Shown here: in pieces, positions 33,354 to 44,520 of the stretch | Numbering within the stretch: the stretch's first letter is position 1 | Layout of the letters: the number at the start of each line of letters is the position of its first letter | Source: Cryptomeria japonica | Lineage: Eukaryota > Streptophyta > Pinopsida > Cupressales > Cupressaceae | Assembly (NCBI RefSeq): GCF_030272615.1 | Contig: NC_081409.1 | Span: 646,384,468-646,448,467 of the forward strand | Length of the DNA stretch: 64,000 nucleotides | Reading direction: 5' to 3' | Program-made: the position numbers and the translations under genes | Notes under the pieces: model-generated | Told to the model about the DNA's origin: nothing | Seen by the model: the letters and a program-made list of their open reading frames with translations, nothing else | Database searches by the model: none

Positions 33354-34102
33354 TTGGAATGAAGTTATCTGTTTCAGATTGTTCTACATATCCATCATAA
33401 ATGGAAGACATGAGAAAATGGGCTTACCAGAGTGTAGTTGGAAGTTTGATGTATACTATGATCTATACTAAGCTAGACATTGCCCAAGCAATGGGAGTTC
33501 TTTCCAGATATATGTCTAATCTTGGTATAATTCATTGAGATGCATTCAAAAGAGTCTTCAAATATTTGAAGGGTACCTCAGAGTATTCTTTGTGTTATCA
33601 CGGTAATTTGGCCGTAGACATGAATTTCATTGATATTCATGGTTATGTGGATTTAGATTGGGAAGGTGATATTCATAACAAAAGATCCACCAGTGCTTAT
33701 GTGTTTACTTTATTTGGTGGTGCAATTAGCTAGATAAGTAAGCGACGGGTTGTTGTTGCCTTGTCCACTACAGAAGAGTATATGACAACTACTCTTTCTT
33801 GTAAAGAAGCCATTTGTATTAAGAGACTCTGTTCAGATATTGGAATAAAACAAGGTACAGTGACAGTTTATTATGAAAGTCAGAGTGCAATCTGCCTAGC
33901 GAAGAACCCAACAATTCATGCTCGGACTAAGCACATTGACGTCTAGTATTATTTTATTAGAGATATGGTCAAAGATGGCAGGGTAAAGTTGGTTAAGGTG
34001 GAGACTTGGATGAATGCTGCAGATTCTTTAACTAACACTATGAGCACAAATAAGTTTAGATGGTGTTCAAAGTCTATGGGCCTCATGGCTCCTAGAAATT
34101 AA
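33354..34102 (+). pseudogene. E4 pol: RNase H
   Basis: This part gives SVVGSLMYTMIYTKLDIAQ, then YVDLDWEGDIHNKRSTS and, from 33761, LSTTEEYMTTTLSCKEAICI, YYESQSAICLAKN and the HARTKHIDV block near the C-terminus. The catalytic positions of copia RNase H (the Asp of the DLDW block, the Glu of EEYM and the Asp of the Y-x-D-S-Q-S block) can be found, but the last is E here (YYESQS). The end is at a TAA (34100-34102). Several stops and one frame change are present. Confidence 0.86.
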
Positions 34103-34156
34103 TTTACTGTGTTGATACTCTCATTGCTCTTGCAAGGTATTCGAGAAACGGGAGAA

Positions 34157-34433
34157 TGTTGGGAAAATGTTGTCTCAAGTTTGCATTTATGTGAGGTTGC
34201 TATTTATAGTAAGTTTTCGTTTGAGCACGAAATGGTGCAAAATTCTTCCCAAAGCTTGTGGTTGGCTAGATAAGCATGTCGATAAATTTTCATCACAAGA
34301 TCATAGCTAGTTTTGAAGATATTAAAGTTTCCATTTTTTAAGGGTATGATGAAAGGTTTAAATTTAATTTTTGACGACTTTAGAGGCTTTGAAATTCTCT
34401 GAAAAAGTGGGTGAGAATAGTGTAGTGATTTAC
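34157..34433 (+). repeat. E4 3' LTR, first 277 bp
   Basis: It starts TGTTGGGAAAATGTTG after a purine run and follows 29158-29432 until GATTTAC. There it is cut by the TRIM. The remainder is not found in the window. Confidence 0.85.
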
Positions 34434-34707
34434 TGTTGCAAAGTGTGTACCCTTGGTCTCCTTGTCTTGTGCAACACAACGCTTAGGTTTGTGACATGGG
34501 TTGACTGCCTCCGGTGGATTTTATAAGTCTAGTGGTTGTATCATGCATTAACAGGTTGATCTTTTGGTGCAACAATAATTGCACTTGGAACAAGTGGTAT
34601 CAGAGCTTGGTCATAGGTTCAAACCCCTTGCTTGCACTGAGAGGGATTATTTCATAGTGTGTGCCCTTGGTCTTCTTGTTCCATGTAGTGCAGTGTTTGG
34701 GTTTGTG
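34434..34707 (+). mobile_element. TRIM: miniature LTR retrotransposon, partial
   Basis: LTR 1 (34434-34592, 159 bp) runs from TGTTGCAAAG to TTGGAACA. It is followed by AG and the tRNA-iMet primer site TGGTATCAGAGC (34595-34606). After only 55 bp of internal sequence a purine run GAGAGGGA leads to LTR 2 (34648 on), which repeats TAGTGTGTGCCCTTGGTCTT with a few changes and is cut at 34707 by E5. Two LTRs, primer site and polypurine tract with no coding space is the definition of a TRIM. The complete element would be about 370 bp. Confidence 0.82.
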
Positions 34708-35520
34708 TGAAGCAGTCACTGGTTAGGAGGGACCTCAAAGAGATCAATCTAGACTGGTCAAAAAGAGTAAACACAATGAAAACACAAAGATTTGATGGAG
34801 GAAATGCAGAACAAATTGATTTATTTCATGAAATTTAATTACAATCAACCAGTAATAACCGAGTTACAGAAACCAGCTCACGTGCCTACTCAAACATGCT
34901 CAAAGCACATAATAGGTCACAATCGGGACCTTCAATCTTAACATCTATCTTCTACGCTTAGCCTAGCTACTTGATTCTTCAATTGTTACATTCTAATGCA
35001 CAATTAAAATTATATATATGATCCAAGGGGATATGGTCAGCCCAAAAAGGGATCAAAACCCGAAGAACAAGACTTAACGTGTAAAACCAACAAGGTCAGC
35101 CTTTGCCAAGAGATTCCTCTGGAAAATCCAAAGGATGAAGTGTAGATCGTGGGAAAAGGTCAGCCACATGCCAAGAAATATCAGAATCAATGCCCAAGGA
35201 TCCACAAACTTCAAAAGGGGTTCTGGTAGATCATCAAAAATAGGTCCAGGCAGTTAGTAACAAGAAACTGTCAACCGGTAACATGAGACTGCCAAGGAAA
35301 CCGATAGCGATATCTTACCGAAAAATGATCCAAATGTGATGTGGTCTGAAAATAAGAAAGATGATCAATTCTTCAAGTAGAATCCAACTCCACAAGATAC
35401 GGTGAGCCAAAGCTGGGACACACAAAAAGAAATGCTGGAATGAAAAACAAAAAGTAAAATATAAAGAAAATATTTTTGGTTGATGCAAGATTGCTATGAA
35501 TCGGGGATGCTCTTGCATCA
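34708..35520 (-). repeat. E5 3' LTR
   Basis: The 813-bp sequence starts TGATGCAAGAGCATCC on the minus strand and ends ACTGCTTCA, giving related inverted ends. It follows the chromodomain end of E5 pol and cuts the TRIM LTR. No second copy is in the window, so the edges rest on TG/CA ends and context. Confidence 0.65.
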
Positions 35521-36065
35521 GACATCCAGGGTTATTGAAAAAGTGAGCCTCTCACTTTGTTGGTGTCAAAGGAAAACCAACGTGGTCTACCTCTGTCTGA
35601 TAAATCCAAGATGAATCTTCAATTGGTTTGTTCTTCCACTTCACAAGATACTCCTTATACTAACTTCTCTGGGTATTACACCCAATCCTACTATCCATAA
35701 AATTCTTCAATTTTATCCGATTCCTTCCGGGGCAACTATTTCTCCAAGTCTGCAATACTATCCTCACTAAATTTTGGTTCATGATACTGATGAAGATCTG
35801 CAATGTTAAACATAGGTGAAATACTCAGACTATCCAGTAACTCCACTTTATATGCATCTTTAGAACTAAACTTCATCAAAACCCCACAAGGTCCCAGCTT
35901 TTTCATCTGTAGTTTGTTATAAGTTCCAATTGGGAATATTTCTTTTCTCAAATATACCATCACTTCATCGCCAACTTCAAATTCCTTATGTCTCCTCTTC
36001 TCACCTGCCTTCTCCTTATACTTGATGGTCATGTCTCCCAAATGCTTCATAACCTGAATATACAA
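35521..36065 (-). pseudogene. E5 pol: integrase C-terminus and chromodomain
   Basis: 36065-35736 encodes the C-terminal DNA-binding part of a chromovirus integrase (EFEVGDEVMVYLRKE, GPCGVLMKFSSKDAYKVELL, NIADLHQYHE). In another frame further left is a chromodomain, seen as YKEYLVKWKNKPIEDSSWI with the aromatic and Trp positions kept. Chromodomains direct integration to modified histones. Several stops and at least one frame change separate the parts. This places E5 among the plant chromoviruses. Confidence 0.85.
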
Positions 36066-36761
36066 GGCTGCGATGTAGTCTACAAAGTCTTATGCTTCTG
36101 AACTTCTCCAATCTTCATTGCTAATATCTCTTAATTCTGATATACCTCTAGGATGCACTCCAGTAACAATCTCAAAAGGTGTTCTTTCGGTACTCCTGTT
36201 TATTGAATTGTTGTAGGAAAACTCTGCTTGTGCAAGAATCAAATCCCAACTTCCGGTCTTATCTCCAACTAAACATCTCAACAAATTTCCCAAGCTCTGG
36301 TTAATTACTTATGTCTATCCATCAGTCTGTAGATTAAAAGTAGAACTGAACTTCAAATTTGTCTTCATCTTCTTCCAAAGTGTTCTCCAAAAATAGCCAA
36401 CAAACTTAGTGTCTTTGTCTGAAACTATACTCTTAGGTAATCCATGAAATCTCACCACTTCCTTGAAAAATAGGTTTGGTACTTGTAATGCATCTGATGT
36501 CTTCTTACAAGTTATGAAATGAGCTGTCTCCGAGAATGTATCCACTACCACAAATATAGAATCATTCCCTCTCAGTGTATTAAGCAATCCAAGTACAAAA
36601 TCCATGCTTATATCCTCCCAAGGTCTTATCGGTACTGTTAAAGGTTTATACAATCCCACATTTTGACTACTACCCTTTGCAACTTGAAAAAATCTACAAC
36701 TTTGCACATATTTCTTAACATCCTTATGAATCTGGGGCCAAAAGTATTGCTCACTCGTCAA
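36066..36761 (-). pseudogene. E5 pol: integrase zinc domain and catalytic core
   Basis: The minus strand from 36761 encodes the zinc domain end (YFWPQIHKDVKKYVQSCRFF), the catalytic start (DISMDFVLGLL), FVVVDTFSETAHFI and IVSDKDTKFVGYFW with the second aspartate. After two stops near 36300-36314 the frame continues with GSWDLILAQAEFSYNNSINR. The pieces 36315-36761, 36090-36293 and 35736-36065 share one frame. The usual second Cys of the zinc domain reads F (CRFFQ). Confidence 0.88.
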
Positions 36762-37286
36762 TGCTATTGTTTTTCAATACCAAAATGTCTATCTAATCCT
36801 CCACTTTATTTCTCCTTTATCAAATTCTCCCTCATAGAACTCTTAGGTATGCACCAATAACTATGTAAGATTTTCCACTTCTATGCTTCAACACAAAGGT
36901 GTAACTCTACAGAAACTCTACCTGTCTCATATGTCTCTGATTCAACTTACTCTGACTATTCAAATACTGCAAAGCTTGATGATTTGTATACAAGACAAAC
37001 TCCTTAGGCAATAGGTAATGTTTTCACTTCTTCAAGGCTTGAACTATGGCATAGAAATCCTGATCATACACTAAATATCTCCTCCAGTCATCATTCAATT
37101 TCTCACTAAGATAAGCTACTGCTCTCCCTTCCTAACTCAAGACTGCTCCTATTACTGTTCCACTTGCATCATAATCCACTTGAAATACTTTATTGAAATC
37201 CGCTAAAGATACCCTAATGAAAGTACTCGGTACAATAGTTAACCCAAAAGGCATCACCAACCATTCGTACACTCCTTCATCTGTCT
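36762..37286 (-). pseudogene. E5 pol: reverse transcriptase remnant and RNase H
   Basis: On the minus strand EWLVMPFGL and STFIRV of the reverse transcriptase are followed directly by [20 protein letters not shown] of the RNase H. The catalytic YVDD/YFDD region and the thumb, several hundred bases, are therefore missing. RNase H continues with AVAYLSEKLNDDWRRYLVYD, FYAIVQALKK and [14 protein letters not shown], with scattered stops. The segment breaks off at 37286 where the E6 LTR begins. Confidence 0.85.
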
Positions 37287-38368
37287 TGTATTAGGTCCTG
37301 GAGGCAACTGAGAGGGGGGATGAATCAGTTGTCTATTAATTTAAAACCAAAACTAACTTAACCAAGCTTAGTGCATAATACCGGTAAACCAAACTTTAAT
37401 GCCGATAGACAGTTTAGCAATTAATAATAGTACCGGTAAAGTTTAATGTATGAAACAGAAAGACAAATAACATAAACAACACATAACACAGTTATTTGTA
37501 CATGGAAACCCTGTAAGGAGAAAAACCATGGTGGGAAACATTACCCACAATCAGATGATAATACTGCAGATAGTATGTGTGTACAAATGGGGTCTGCACA
37601 TGCAGAAAGGCCAATTGCCTAGAGTTCACTGCTCAATCACAAAACAGGAGTCACACTAACTACAATTGGATGGTTAAGTCCAATGATAATGTACTGCTCA
37701 AAATATCATCTTCATATACTAGATTCAGTACCGATTAAGCTCTGATTTGCCTTCTAGAAACCTTCCTTGAATCTTCAAATGATGTCTACGTGTATAGCTC
37801 TGCTTATATTCACAAATACCTTATTACAATCATTTTTCCACAATCACACACTCTTCTTCTACTTAATCTCATAAATGATATCTTACATATATACCAAAAC
37901 CTAAGACCAAATGTGTATGTCAGCTCACTAAGATATTAATAAAATCAATTACAAATGAATCAATATGCGATGCATGATGTCAGCTCAATTCTTTTACAAC
38001 AATAATAATCATCTCCATAACGTGTCATGCTGATCTGGAATAGATAATGCTTGTCAGTCCATAACCTAGACCTATTTGTTGGTAACAACAAATATGCAAA
38101 ATCGATTGTATCAATAATCAAATCACCAAAACCAAGTGTCCAAACAATGTCTTCAACACAGCCAAGTAATCTCCAGATGATAACAGATCATCCTCAGTGC
38201 CGGTGAACAATATAACCTATCGGTGAACCAGAGACCGGTGACTATGCATAAGTCACTGAACATGTCGGTGAACATAACCAAAGATCTCCACAAGGACAAG
38301 TGTTCTCAAGTGTTGACAAGTGTTGACATCAATGACAAAACCAATGCAATACATCCATAATACCAACA
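37287..38368 (-). repeat. E6 3' LTR
   Basis: The LTR starts TGTTGGTATTATGG on the minus strand and ends CCTAATACA. It has CAACTGAGAGGGGGGATGAAT (end module), the conserved block at 37498-37555 and the TGCATGTGCAGACCCC module. An inverted partial copy of the same LTR lies at 40544-41347. Confidence 0.88.
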
Positions 38369-38746
38369 ATCTCCCCCTTTGGAATTGATGGCAACACAAG
38401 ATGGAAAAACCATCTAAGTGCCAAAGCATAAATGTCAAAAACCAAAAACCAACAATCTCCCAAAGAGATCATCAAAGTACAGATACAGAGAGTAACAATC
38501 TCTCCCTAATGAATAATCTCTCCCCAAAAGATAATGTGTTTTTCCATAGATATCTCTCCCCCTTTGACATCAAATGCCAAAGCAATACAAAACCAAATAC
38601 AATCAATTCATACAACTTGTTACAAATACCAATTGTTGTAACCACATTTATTCAATCTACTCCCCTTGAGAAGTAGATCTCCTTCATCAAATCTGGAAAA
38701 AGGTTTCTCTGTTAATTCTATTGGTTTGATGCCATGCTCCAACTGT
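38369..38746 (-). promoter_or_regulatory. E6 polypurine tract and 3' untranslated stretch
   Basis: CTCCCCCTTT at 38371-38380 is the polypurine tract on the minus strand. Further CTCCCC runs occur near 38510, 38521 and 38566. ATACCAATTGTTG near 38627 resembles an LTR end joined to a primer site. No coding sequence is seen. Confidence 0.75.
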
Positions 38747-39571
38747 CTAAGTTTCTACCGATGAGGGTATAACTTCAAGATGCTCTCTAAGATATTCAAA
38801 AGTTCCCTTAGGCAGAGGTTTAGTAAAGATATCTGCAATCTGCTCTTTAGTATTCACATAAACCAATTTCACTTCTTTTTCTTCAACATTCTCTTTCAGA
38901 AAATTGAATTTGATAGAAACATGTTTAGTTTTAGAGTGAAATACCGGATTCTTTGATATATCAATTAATGCCATATTATCACAGTAAATGATTATAGGTT
39001 CTTTGTATTTTACCTTTATGTCCTTCAACATTTTCTTAATCCATAATAATTGTGTACAATTAGTTGTTGTCGCAACATATTCTAATTCTGTTGTTGGTAA
39101 AGATGTACAACTTTATTTCTTGCTCAACCATAAAATTAGTCTGCTACCAAGAAAAAATGCTCCGTCGGTGGTGCGTTTTCTGTCATCTACATCTCCTTCC
39201 CAATTTGCATCTGTGTATGCACATAAATCAAAATTTTCATCTTTAGGATACCATAAGCCAAGATTTGTTGTGCCTTGTAGGTACCAGAAAATCCTTTTTA
39301 CTGTTGATTCATGATTTTCCTTAGGATTACTCTGAAATCTTGAAACAATACATACTACATTCATAATATCAGGTCTTGTTTGTGTCAAATACACTAAACC
39401 TCCTATCATAGACTTGTATCTTGTCGGATTGACAAGTGTTGATTCATCTTTCAATGATAGTTTATCAGTTGTAGTCATAGGTGTACTTACTGGTTTAGAG
39501 TTTTCCATGCCAAATTTCTTAAGTAATTTCTTCAAGTACTTTGATTGATTTATGAATATACCTTTATCAGT
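38747..39571 (-). pseudogene. E6 pol: RNase H
   Basis: In the same frame as the reverse transcriptase, this part shows KSMIGGLVYLTQTRPDIM, AYTDANWEGDVDDRKRTTDG, GSRLILWLSKK, then a TAA (39113-39115), the EYVATTTNCTQ block, IIIYCDNMALIDISKNPVFH, and the C-terminal VNTKEQIADIFTKPLPKGTF typical of SIRE-like copia pol. The catalytic acidic residues are kept (DANW, EYVA, YCDN). Only the TAG at 39572-39574 and the TAA interrupt it. Confidence 0.9.
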
Positions 39572-40543
39572 CTATGAAATCTGCAATCCTAAAAAGAATT
39601 TTATCTCTCCAATCATAGCCTTTTCAAATTTTTCCTGCATCTTATTAAAAAAGTCTTTACACAATCCATCTTCTCCTCCAAAAATTATATCATCAACAAA
39701 AACTTCAATAACCAAGATGTCATCATTAGTTAATTTGTAATATAAGTTGTTGTTAGCATTACCTTTAGTGTAACCAAGCTTCAAAAGATATTTTTCCAAT
39801 CTAGCATACCAAGCTCTAGGAGCTTGCTTCAATCCATATAAAGCTTTCCTTAACTTGCAAACCATATCTTTGTCATTTGTCAAAGAAAATCCATCAGGTT
39901 GTTCAATATAAACTTCCTCTTCTAGATCACCATTTAGAAATGCACATTTAACATCCATTTGATATACTTTATAGTTCTTGTGTGCTGCAAAAGCTAAGAA
40001 TAATCTGATTGCCTCAATTCTAGCTACCGGTGCAAAGGTTTCATTGTAATCAATTCCTTCTTTCTTTGAATATCCCTTACAAACTAATCTTGCTTTGTTT
40101 CTGATTACCTTACCATCTTCATTAAGTTTATTTCTGAATACCCATTTAGTTCCAATTACATTTTTGTTTTTAGGCTGGGGAACCAATGTCCATGTGTTAT
40201 TCTTTTCAATTTGTTCCAATTCATCTTCCATAGCCTTAATCCAATGTTTATCTTCACATGCCTCATTAATAGTTGTTGGTTCAATTTGAGAAATTAGACA
40301 TACCTATTCATTTGCCAGTCTTCCTCTAGTCATAACACCTTGATACTTATTCCCAATTATTTGACTTTTAGAGTGATTTAATCTTACATACCTGAGTGTG
40401 TTCACTTGTTGTTGTTCTTCAGCCACTATGGAATTCTCAGATGATGCCAGTGTGACTAGATCAACATTATGTACTGGTGTACTCATAGTAGGTTCATTTG
40501 TGATTATCTCTACTGCCAGTTCAAAGTCTATAGACCTTCTAAT
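39572..40543 (-). pseudogene. E6 pol: linker and reverse transcriptase
   Basis: The frame enters at 40543 with IRRSIDFELAVEIITNEPT and continues through RYVRLNHSKSQIIGNKYQGV. After a TAG (40304-40306) comes the reverse transcriptase: [60 protein letters not shown] and the catalytic site in [11 protein letters not shown]. The 220-codon stretch 39572-40231 is open and looks well preserved. A TAG ends it, after which the RNase H part follows in the same frame. Confidence 0.92.
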
Positions 40544-41347
40544 TATTGGTATTTTAGTATGGTTTTGTCATTGCTGTCAACACCTATTAACACTTATCAA
40601 CTCTGGCACTTTGGAGAATCAACAACATTCACCGGCAAGCAAATGACTCATGCACAGTCACCGATATCTGGTACACCAACAGGATATAATGATCACCAGC
40701 ACTTGGAATGGCATGGAAAACACTTGGTTATGTTGAAGACATCGTTTGGACACCTTGTCTTAGAGATTTGATTATTGGTATATTCATATTTGCATATTTG
40801 TTGTTACCGGCAAATAGGTTCAGGTTATACACTGGCAGGTTTATCTTTTCTAGATCAACATGGCACACTATGGAGATGATTTATTATTGTTGTAAATGCA
40901 TTAAGCCGACATGTTGAATCAGTTATTGCATCAGGCATAAATTTAATTGCAAATTGATTTTATTGTAATATCTTTTAGAGCCGACCTACTAAAATTGGTC
41001 CTAGGTTATAATATAAATGTAAGATCTTATTTGTAAGATCGGATGTGGAATGCGAAGAAGAAATGTGAGAAGGTATATGCAAGAATAAGTAGAGATATAC
41101 ATGCAGACATCATTTGAAGGTGAAGCAAGGTTTTTGTGAAAGCATATCAGAACTACACCAGTACTGAATCCAGCACATGAAGATGCTATTTTGAGCAGTA
41201 CATTCTTATTGGATTTAACCATCCAATTGTAGTTAGTGTGACTCCTATTTTGTGATTGAGCAGTGAGCTCTAGGAACTTGGCCTTTCTGCATGTGTAGAC
41301 CCCATTTGTATACACTTAATATCTGTAGTAGTATCATCTGATTGTGG
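40544..41347 (+). repeat. Inverted partial LTR of the E6 family
   Basis: On the plus strand the sequence begins ATTGGTATT (the E6 LTR start with TG changed to TA) and follows the E6 LTR through TTTGTCATTGCTGTCAAC to CATCTGATTGTGGGTAA. It breaks off where the E6 LTR continues with the conserved block. It is in opposite orientation to E6 and joins E6 pol on the left and E5 pol on the right. It is the start of another element whose remainder was deleted. Confidence 0.82.
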
Positions 41348-41575
41348 GTAAGGGCTCAGACTTTCCCTGATCAAATATTTCTTCAACAACTACTGCACTT
41401 GTCTATTCAGTTCTGTATTCTCTACCGGTGTCATCCGATGTGTGGGTTTGTTAGGCAAACTAGCTTCGAGAACCAAGTCCATGCAATGACTGATACTTCT
41501 CACAGGTGGCAATCCATCAGGTACATTATCTGAAATGATATCATCATATTCTGTTAGCAAATATTTTACCTCTTT
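41348..41575 (-). pseudogene. E5 pol: N-terminal end of reverse transcriptase
   Basis: The minus strand reads DDIISDNVPDGLPPVRSISH, then ASLPNKPTHRMTP and LLKKYLIRESLSP, the region just before the fingers of a chromovirus reverse transcriptase. It belongs upstream of the fragment that ends at 37286. About 200 bp of host element between RESLSP and EWLVMPFGL are missing, so the insertion region replaced sequence and did not simply split it. Confidence 0.82.
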
Positions 41576-41576
41576 G

Positions 41577-41945
41577 GTTTTGATTTACTAGATAATAATA
41601 TTTACTCTCTATTTGGTGGATATAGCCTACGATTGGGTGAACCATGTTAAATATTATCTCTTTGTTGTTATTATTTTTCTATTTTTCATTCTTGTGTTTA
41701 ATATTTATCTGCATATAATTGATATTTTTCTACATCCAATTCCTAACATACCAACAAATTAATATATACATGTAGACATTTTAAAAAGTTAGTCGACCTA
41801 AAATCACTTTTAATTTAAAATATCAAGTGAAATGAAAATATTACCCCAAAAGGTGTGTCGAGATCCACAGATGTAGACAGTAGACTAAATTGATCAATTA
41901 ATCTAGTTGGCGTGCCCCCAACCATGGCCTAGATACACAATAACT
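41577..41945 (+). repeat. Duplicated block, copy 1 (LTR end plus flank, no SINE)
   Basis: From GTTTTGATTTACTAGATAAT to the TAGTTGGCGTGCCC region this block matches 44363-45033. It covers the end of the E7-type LTR and about 200 bp beyond it. Where copy 2 has a SINE, this copy reads straight through (about 41812-41835). Confidence 0.85.
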
Positions 41946-42212
41946 GATCTAATCGAATTAGGAAAAAGACATGCTAACGGTTATTTATTTACTGATAGCT
42001 AGAGTGCCATCCATCTTGCAAGGAATTGTTCCTTGCATTCAAAGACAAAACACATATAGTTGAGGTATCACTTCATTTGGTCATTGTTGGATGATGGACA
42101 ATTAAGGTTGGAAAAGATACATACATATAAAAATCTAATAGATATGTTTACAAATGCAGTGACAAGGGAGAAGCTGATATCCTCTCCAGCTTTGGTTGGT
42201 CTTCAAAACTGA
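41946..42212 (+). pseudogene. E7 pol: RNase H C-terminus of a truncated copia element
   Basis: The frame reads GYLFTDS, stop, SAIHLARNCSLHSKTKHI, stop, LRYHFIWSLLDDGQLRLEKI, MFTNAVTREKLISSPALVGL and a TGA at 42210-42212. This is the end of copia pol (compare the DSQSAI and RTKHI blocks of E4). The rest of pol is missing; the fragment joins the duplicated flank directly at about 41946. Confidence 0.82.
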
Positions 42213-42311
42213 AAACAATAAAAATAGAACAATAGAGTCCAGAATGTTTCATTCCAATGGGAGCTACAGGGTTAGCGGTGATATGATCAGTGTCCAAGTG
42301 GGAGAATTTTA
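42213..42311 (+). other. E7 3' untranslated stretch with a polypurine-like run
   Basis: After the pol stop, GTGTCCAAGTGGGAGA near 42291-42306 resembles the run before the E7 3' LTR (CTCCAAGCGGGAGA near 44049). The LTR expected after it is displaced by the minus-strand LTR that follows. Confidence 0.5.
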
Positions 42312-43912
42312 TGTTGTGGATGTTAATCCTATGAGCATCCAATTTATACTGAGAGGGGGGGTGAATCAGTATTAAGACCAATTGCAACTTTGAACCCAAA
42401 ATCAAACTTATATAAGATCTGAAACCATTTAACAAATATCTCAACTTCTTTAATTAGATCTAACAACCTCTTTATCAAAATTTGCTTAACAAATTTAATT
42501 AAATCATTTACCACATCAACCAATACTTTCACCACTTAAGCAATCATATAGATTTGATAATTTACCAACTTATCTTATTAGATCAAATACTTTTCTCTAT
42601 CAACTCTTATCAGTACTGGTAACCTTTGATAAACTTTTGATAAAACATAATAACCGGTGTCTCAGGAATAATGCATGAAATGAAACATAAACAAGAACAT
42701 CACTGAAAAACATTCCACACATGAACACCATAAGTTTTTGACATGGAAACCCAAATAGGTAAAAACCACGGTGGGATTTAGCATCCACAAATATTTGCAC
42801 TCTTTTGAAGTATGCCCTGTTAGCAGCTTAACCCTTTTAGGAGATTACAATACACTTGGTTAGGAGCAGACCCTGTTAGGAGTCACCCATTTAAGGGATT
42901 TGCCTAGAAGCCCAATTAGGAGCTTGATGATCTATTAGGATCAACCTTGTGAGAGGATTTAACACTCTTTTGAGAGCTTTCCCGTTAGGGAACTTAAATG
43001 ATTAAGGCATGTTAGGACCTACCCAGTTAAGGGATTTAACTTGCTGCAACTATTAGGGAACAATAGTAAGAAAATGATCTGTTACTTGCACTTCTCTGCT
43101 TTCTTGATCAGATCCAATTATACACAACACTCTGCAATTCTCAGGTAGATCTCATACTTCACTTGGATGGCTCAACACATTCTCGAAGACCACTGACATC
43201 ATAAACATCAACTGTGTCATCCTAAATAGCCATCTCAACTAGGTCAGCCACAAAACCCTAATTACATCTTGAATTTACAATATAAATCATAAGAGATCAT
43301 CACAGATTAATATACAGATCATTAAAACAAATTACAATGTAATATCAACCGTTGGTTGATAGTAACCCATCACGAAAATCTAATTTGTACCAAAGTCAAA
43401 CCCTCAAAACACTCTACTAAGCGTTTCGTTGATTCCCAAGAAATTCTTCATTGAATCGTGCCAAAACAACAATCAAATATTTTCACATAGGTTGTGTTGT
43501 GTTATCAACTTCATGTAGACTCGTCGTCGATCACCTTCATAACAAAAATCGTTAACGGTTTGATGATTTCTTCACCAGTCTTTAACCCTACTAAAACCTT
43601 AGCAAAACTTCATCAAAAATCTGAAACACGTCTTCCGGTAATCTTCACAAGTTCTGGTTCCGGTAAGATACATCTTTCCATGATACAAGTTCACCATCCA
43701 AACTGTAAATCACCAAACATCACCAATCATCAGATCCAATCAAAACATCTCTTCTTTACCAGTTAAAGTCCTATTTCATAGACTTTAGTTCTGTGTCGGT
43801 AAACTCTGTCTTTTGGTAAACCAAATCACTTAGATGACAAAACAAAAAATTGGGAACATCAGGAACATCATTTGATACAAGTTGCCATCAATGACAATAT
43901 ATATAACTGAAC
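42312..43912 (-). repeat. Minus-strand copia LTR between the two E7 parts
   Basis: It shows TGTTGTGGATG at the left, CTGAGAGGGGGGGTGAATCAG at 42348-42368, the conserved block at 42740-42790, a CCTGTTAGG repeat array at about 42815-43050 and the GCCATCAATGACAA motif near 43883. No primer site or polypurine tract adjoins it, so it is probably a solo LTR. The right edge (GAACA near 43912) is uncertain and no target duplication was found. Confidence 0.55.
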
Positions 43913-44063
43913 ATGTCATCTAATCATAGAATCTTAATCTCTTCATCACAAATAGACTTCTATCCTTTACCGGTGCAATCATCCATCTTCAACTGCATCA
44001 CCTCACTTGCATCAGTTATGCAAAATGCCAGTAGTGGAGTCTGATCAGTCTCCAAGCGGGAGA

Positions 44064-44520
44064 TTGTTGTTATATGGAGCCTAACCAGAGTTAGAGGTTA
44101 AATTTTCCCTACTTCTATCAGTGAGGTTTCCCCCCATATTATTTGATGGGGGTTTGGGTGCAACACCCCACGAGGCCAAAAACACACTTATTATTTTATA
44201 AAGGCATCGAGTGTTATTTTTCTATTGGCTTACATATTGTAACCCTAATTTTGTAACTGACATAAGTCTTCTTAAAAAGGTTAAGGGTTAGGGTTTTCTG
44301 TATAGAATTTTGTAGCATTTTGCAGCAGTATTGAGTTGCAAGAGGATTGCTGGTTGTAATCAGTTTTGATTTATTGGATAATAATATTGACTCTTTGTTT
44401 GGTCGATGTAGCTTGAGGTTGGGTGAACCACGTTAAATATTCTCTCTTTGTTGTTAATTTTTTTGTGTTTTTTATTCTTGTGTTTAATATTTATCTGCAT
44501 ATAACTGATATTTTCTACAA
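44064..44520 (+). repeat. E7 3' LTR
   Basis: TGTTGTTATATGGAG follows the purine run CCAAGCGGGAGAT and the LTR ends TTTTCTACA. Its end, from 44363, is repeated at 41577. It lacks the CCCCCTCTCAGT module of the other LTRs. Confidence 0.7.

Larger units (their letters stand above)
29158..34433 (+). mobile_element. E4: copia element with near-complete pol
   Basis: E4 has a 5' LTR (29158-29950), a primer site, gag, protease, integrase, reverse transcriptase and RNase H in the standard copia order, a purine run (GAAACGGGAGAA) and the first 277 bp of the 3' LTR before a TRIM insertion. The LTR copies differ at about one position in eight over that stretch by eye, so it is old. It differs from the other copia elements in lacking the shared LTR modules and the CATTGATG inverted repeat. 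The protein motifs suggest a Tork/Angela-type lineage, tentatively. Confidence 0.88.
37287..40543 (-). mobile_element. E6: copia element (SIRE-like), 3' half
   Basis: The 3' LTR (37287-38368), polypurine tract, 3' untranslated stretch and the reverse transcriptase and RNase H parts of pol are present on the minus strand. The element is cut at 40543 by an inverted LTR of its own family. The gag, protease, integrase and 5' LTR are absent. It is inserted in the reverse transcriptase of E5. Confidence 0.88.

Noticed and set aside
37287-41347. LTRs at 37287 and 40544 as the pair of one element
   Set aside because: They are in opposite orientation and the second is truncated, so they cannot be the two LTRs of E6.
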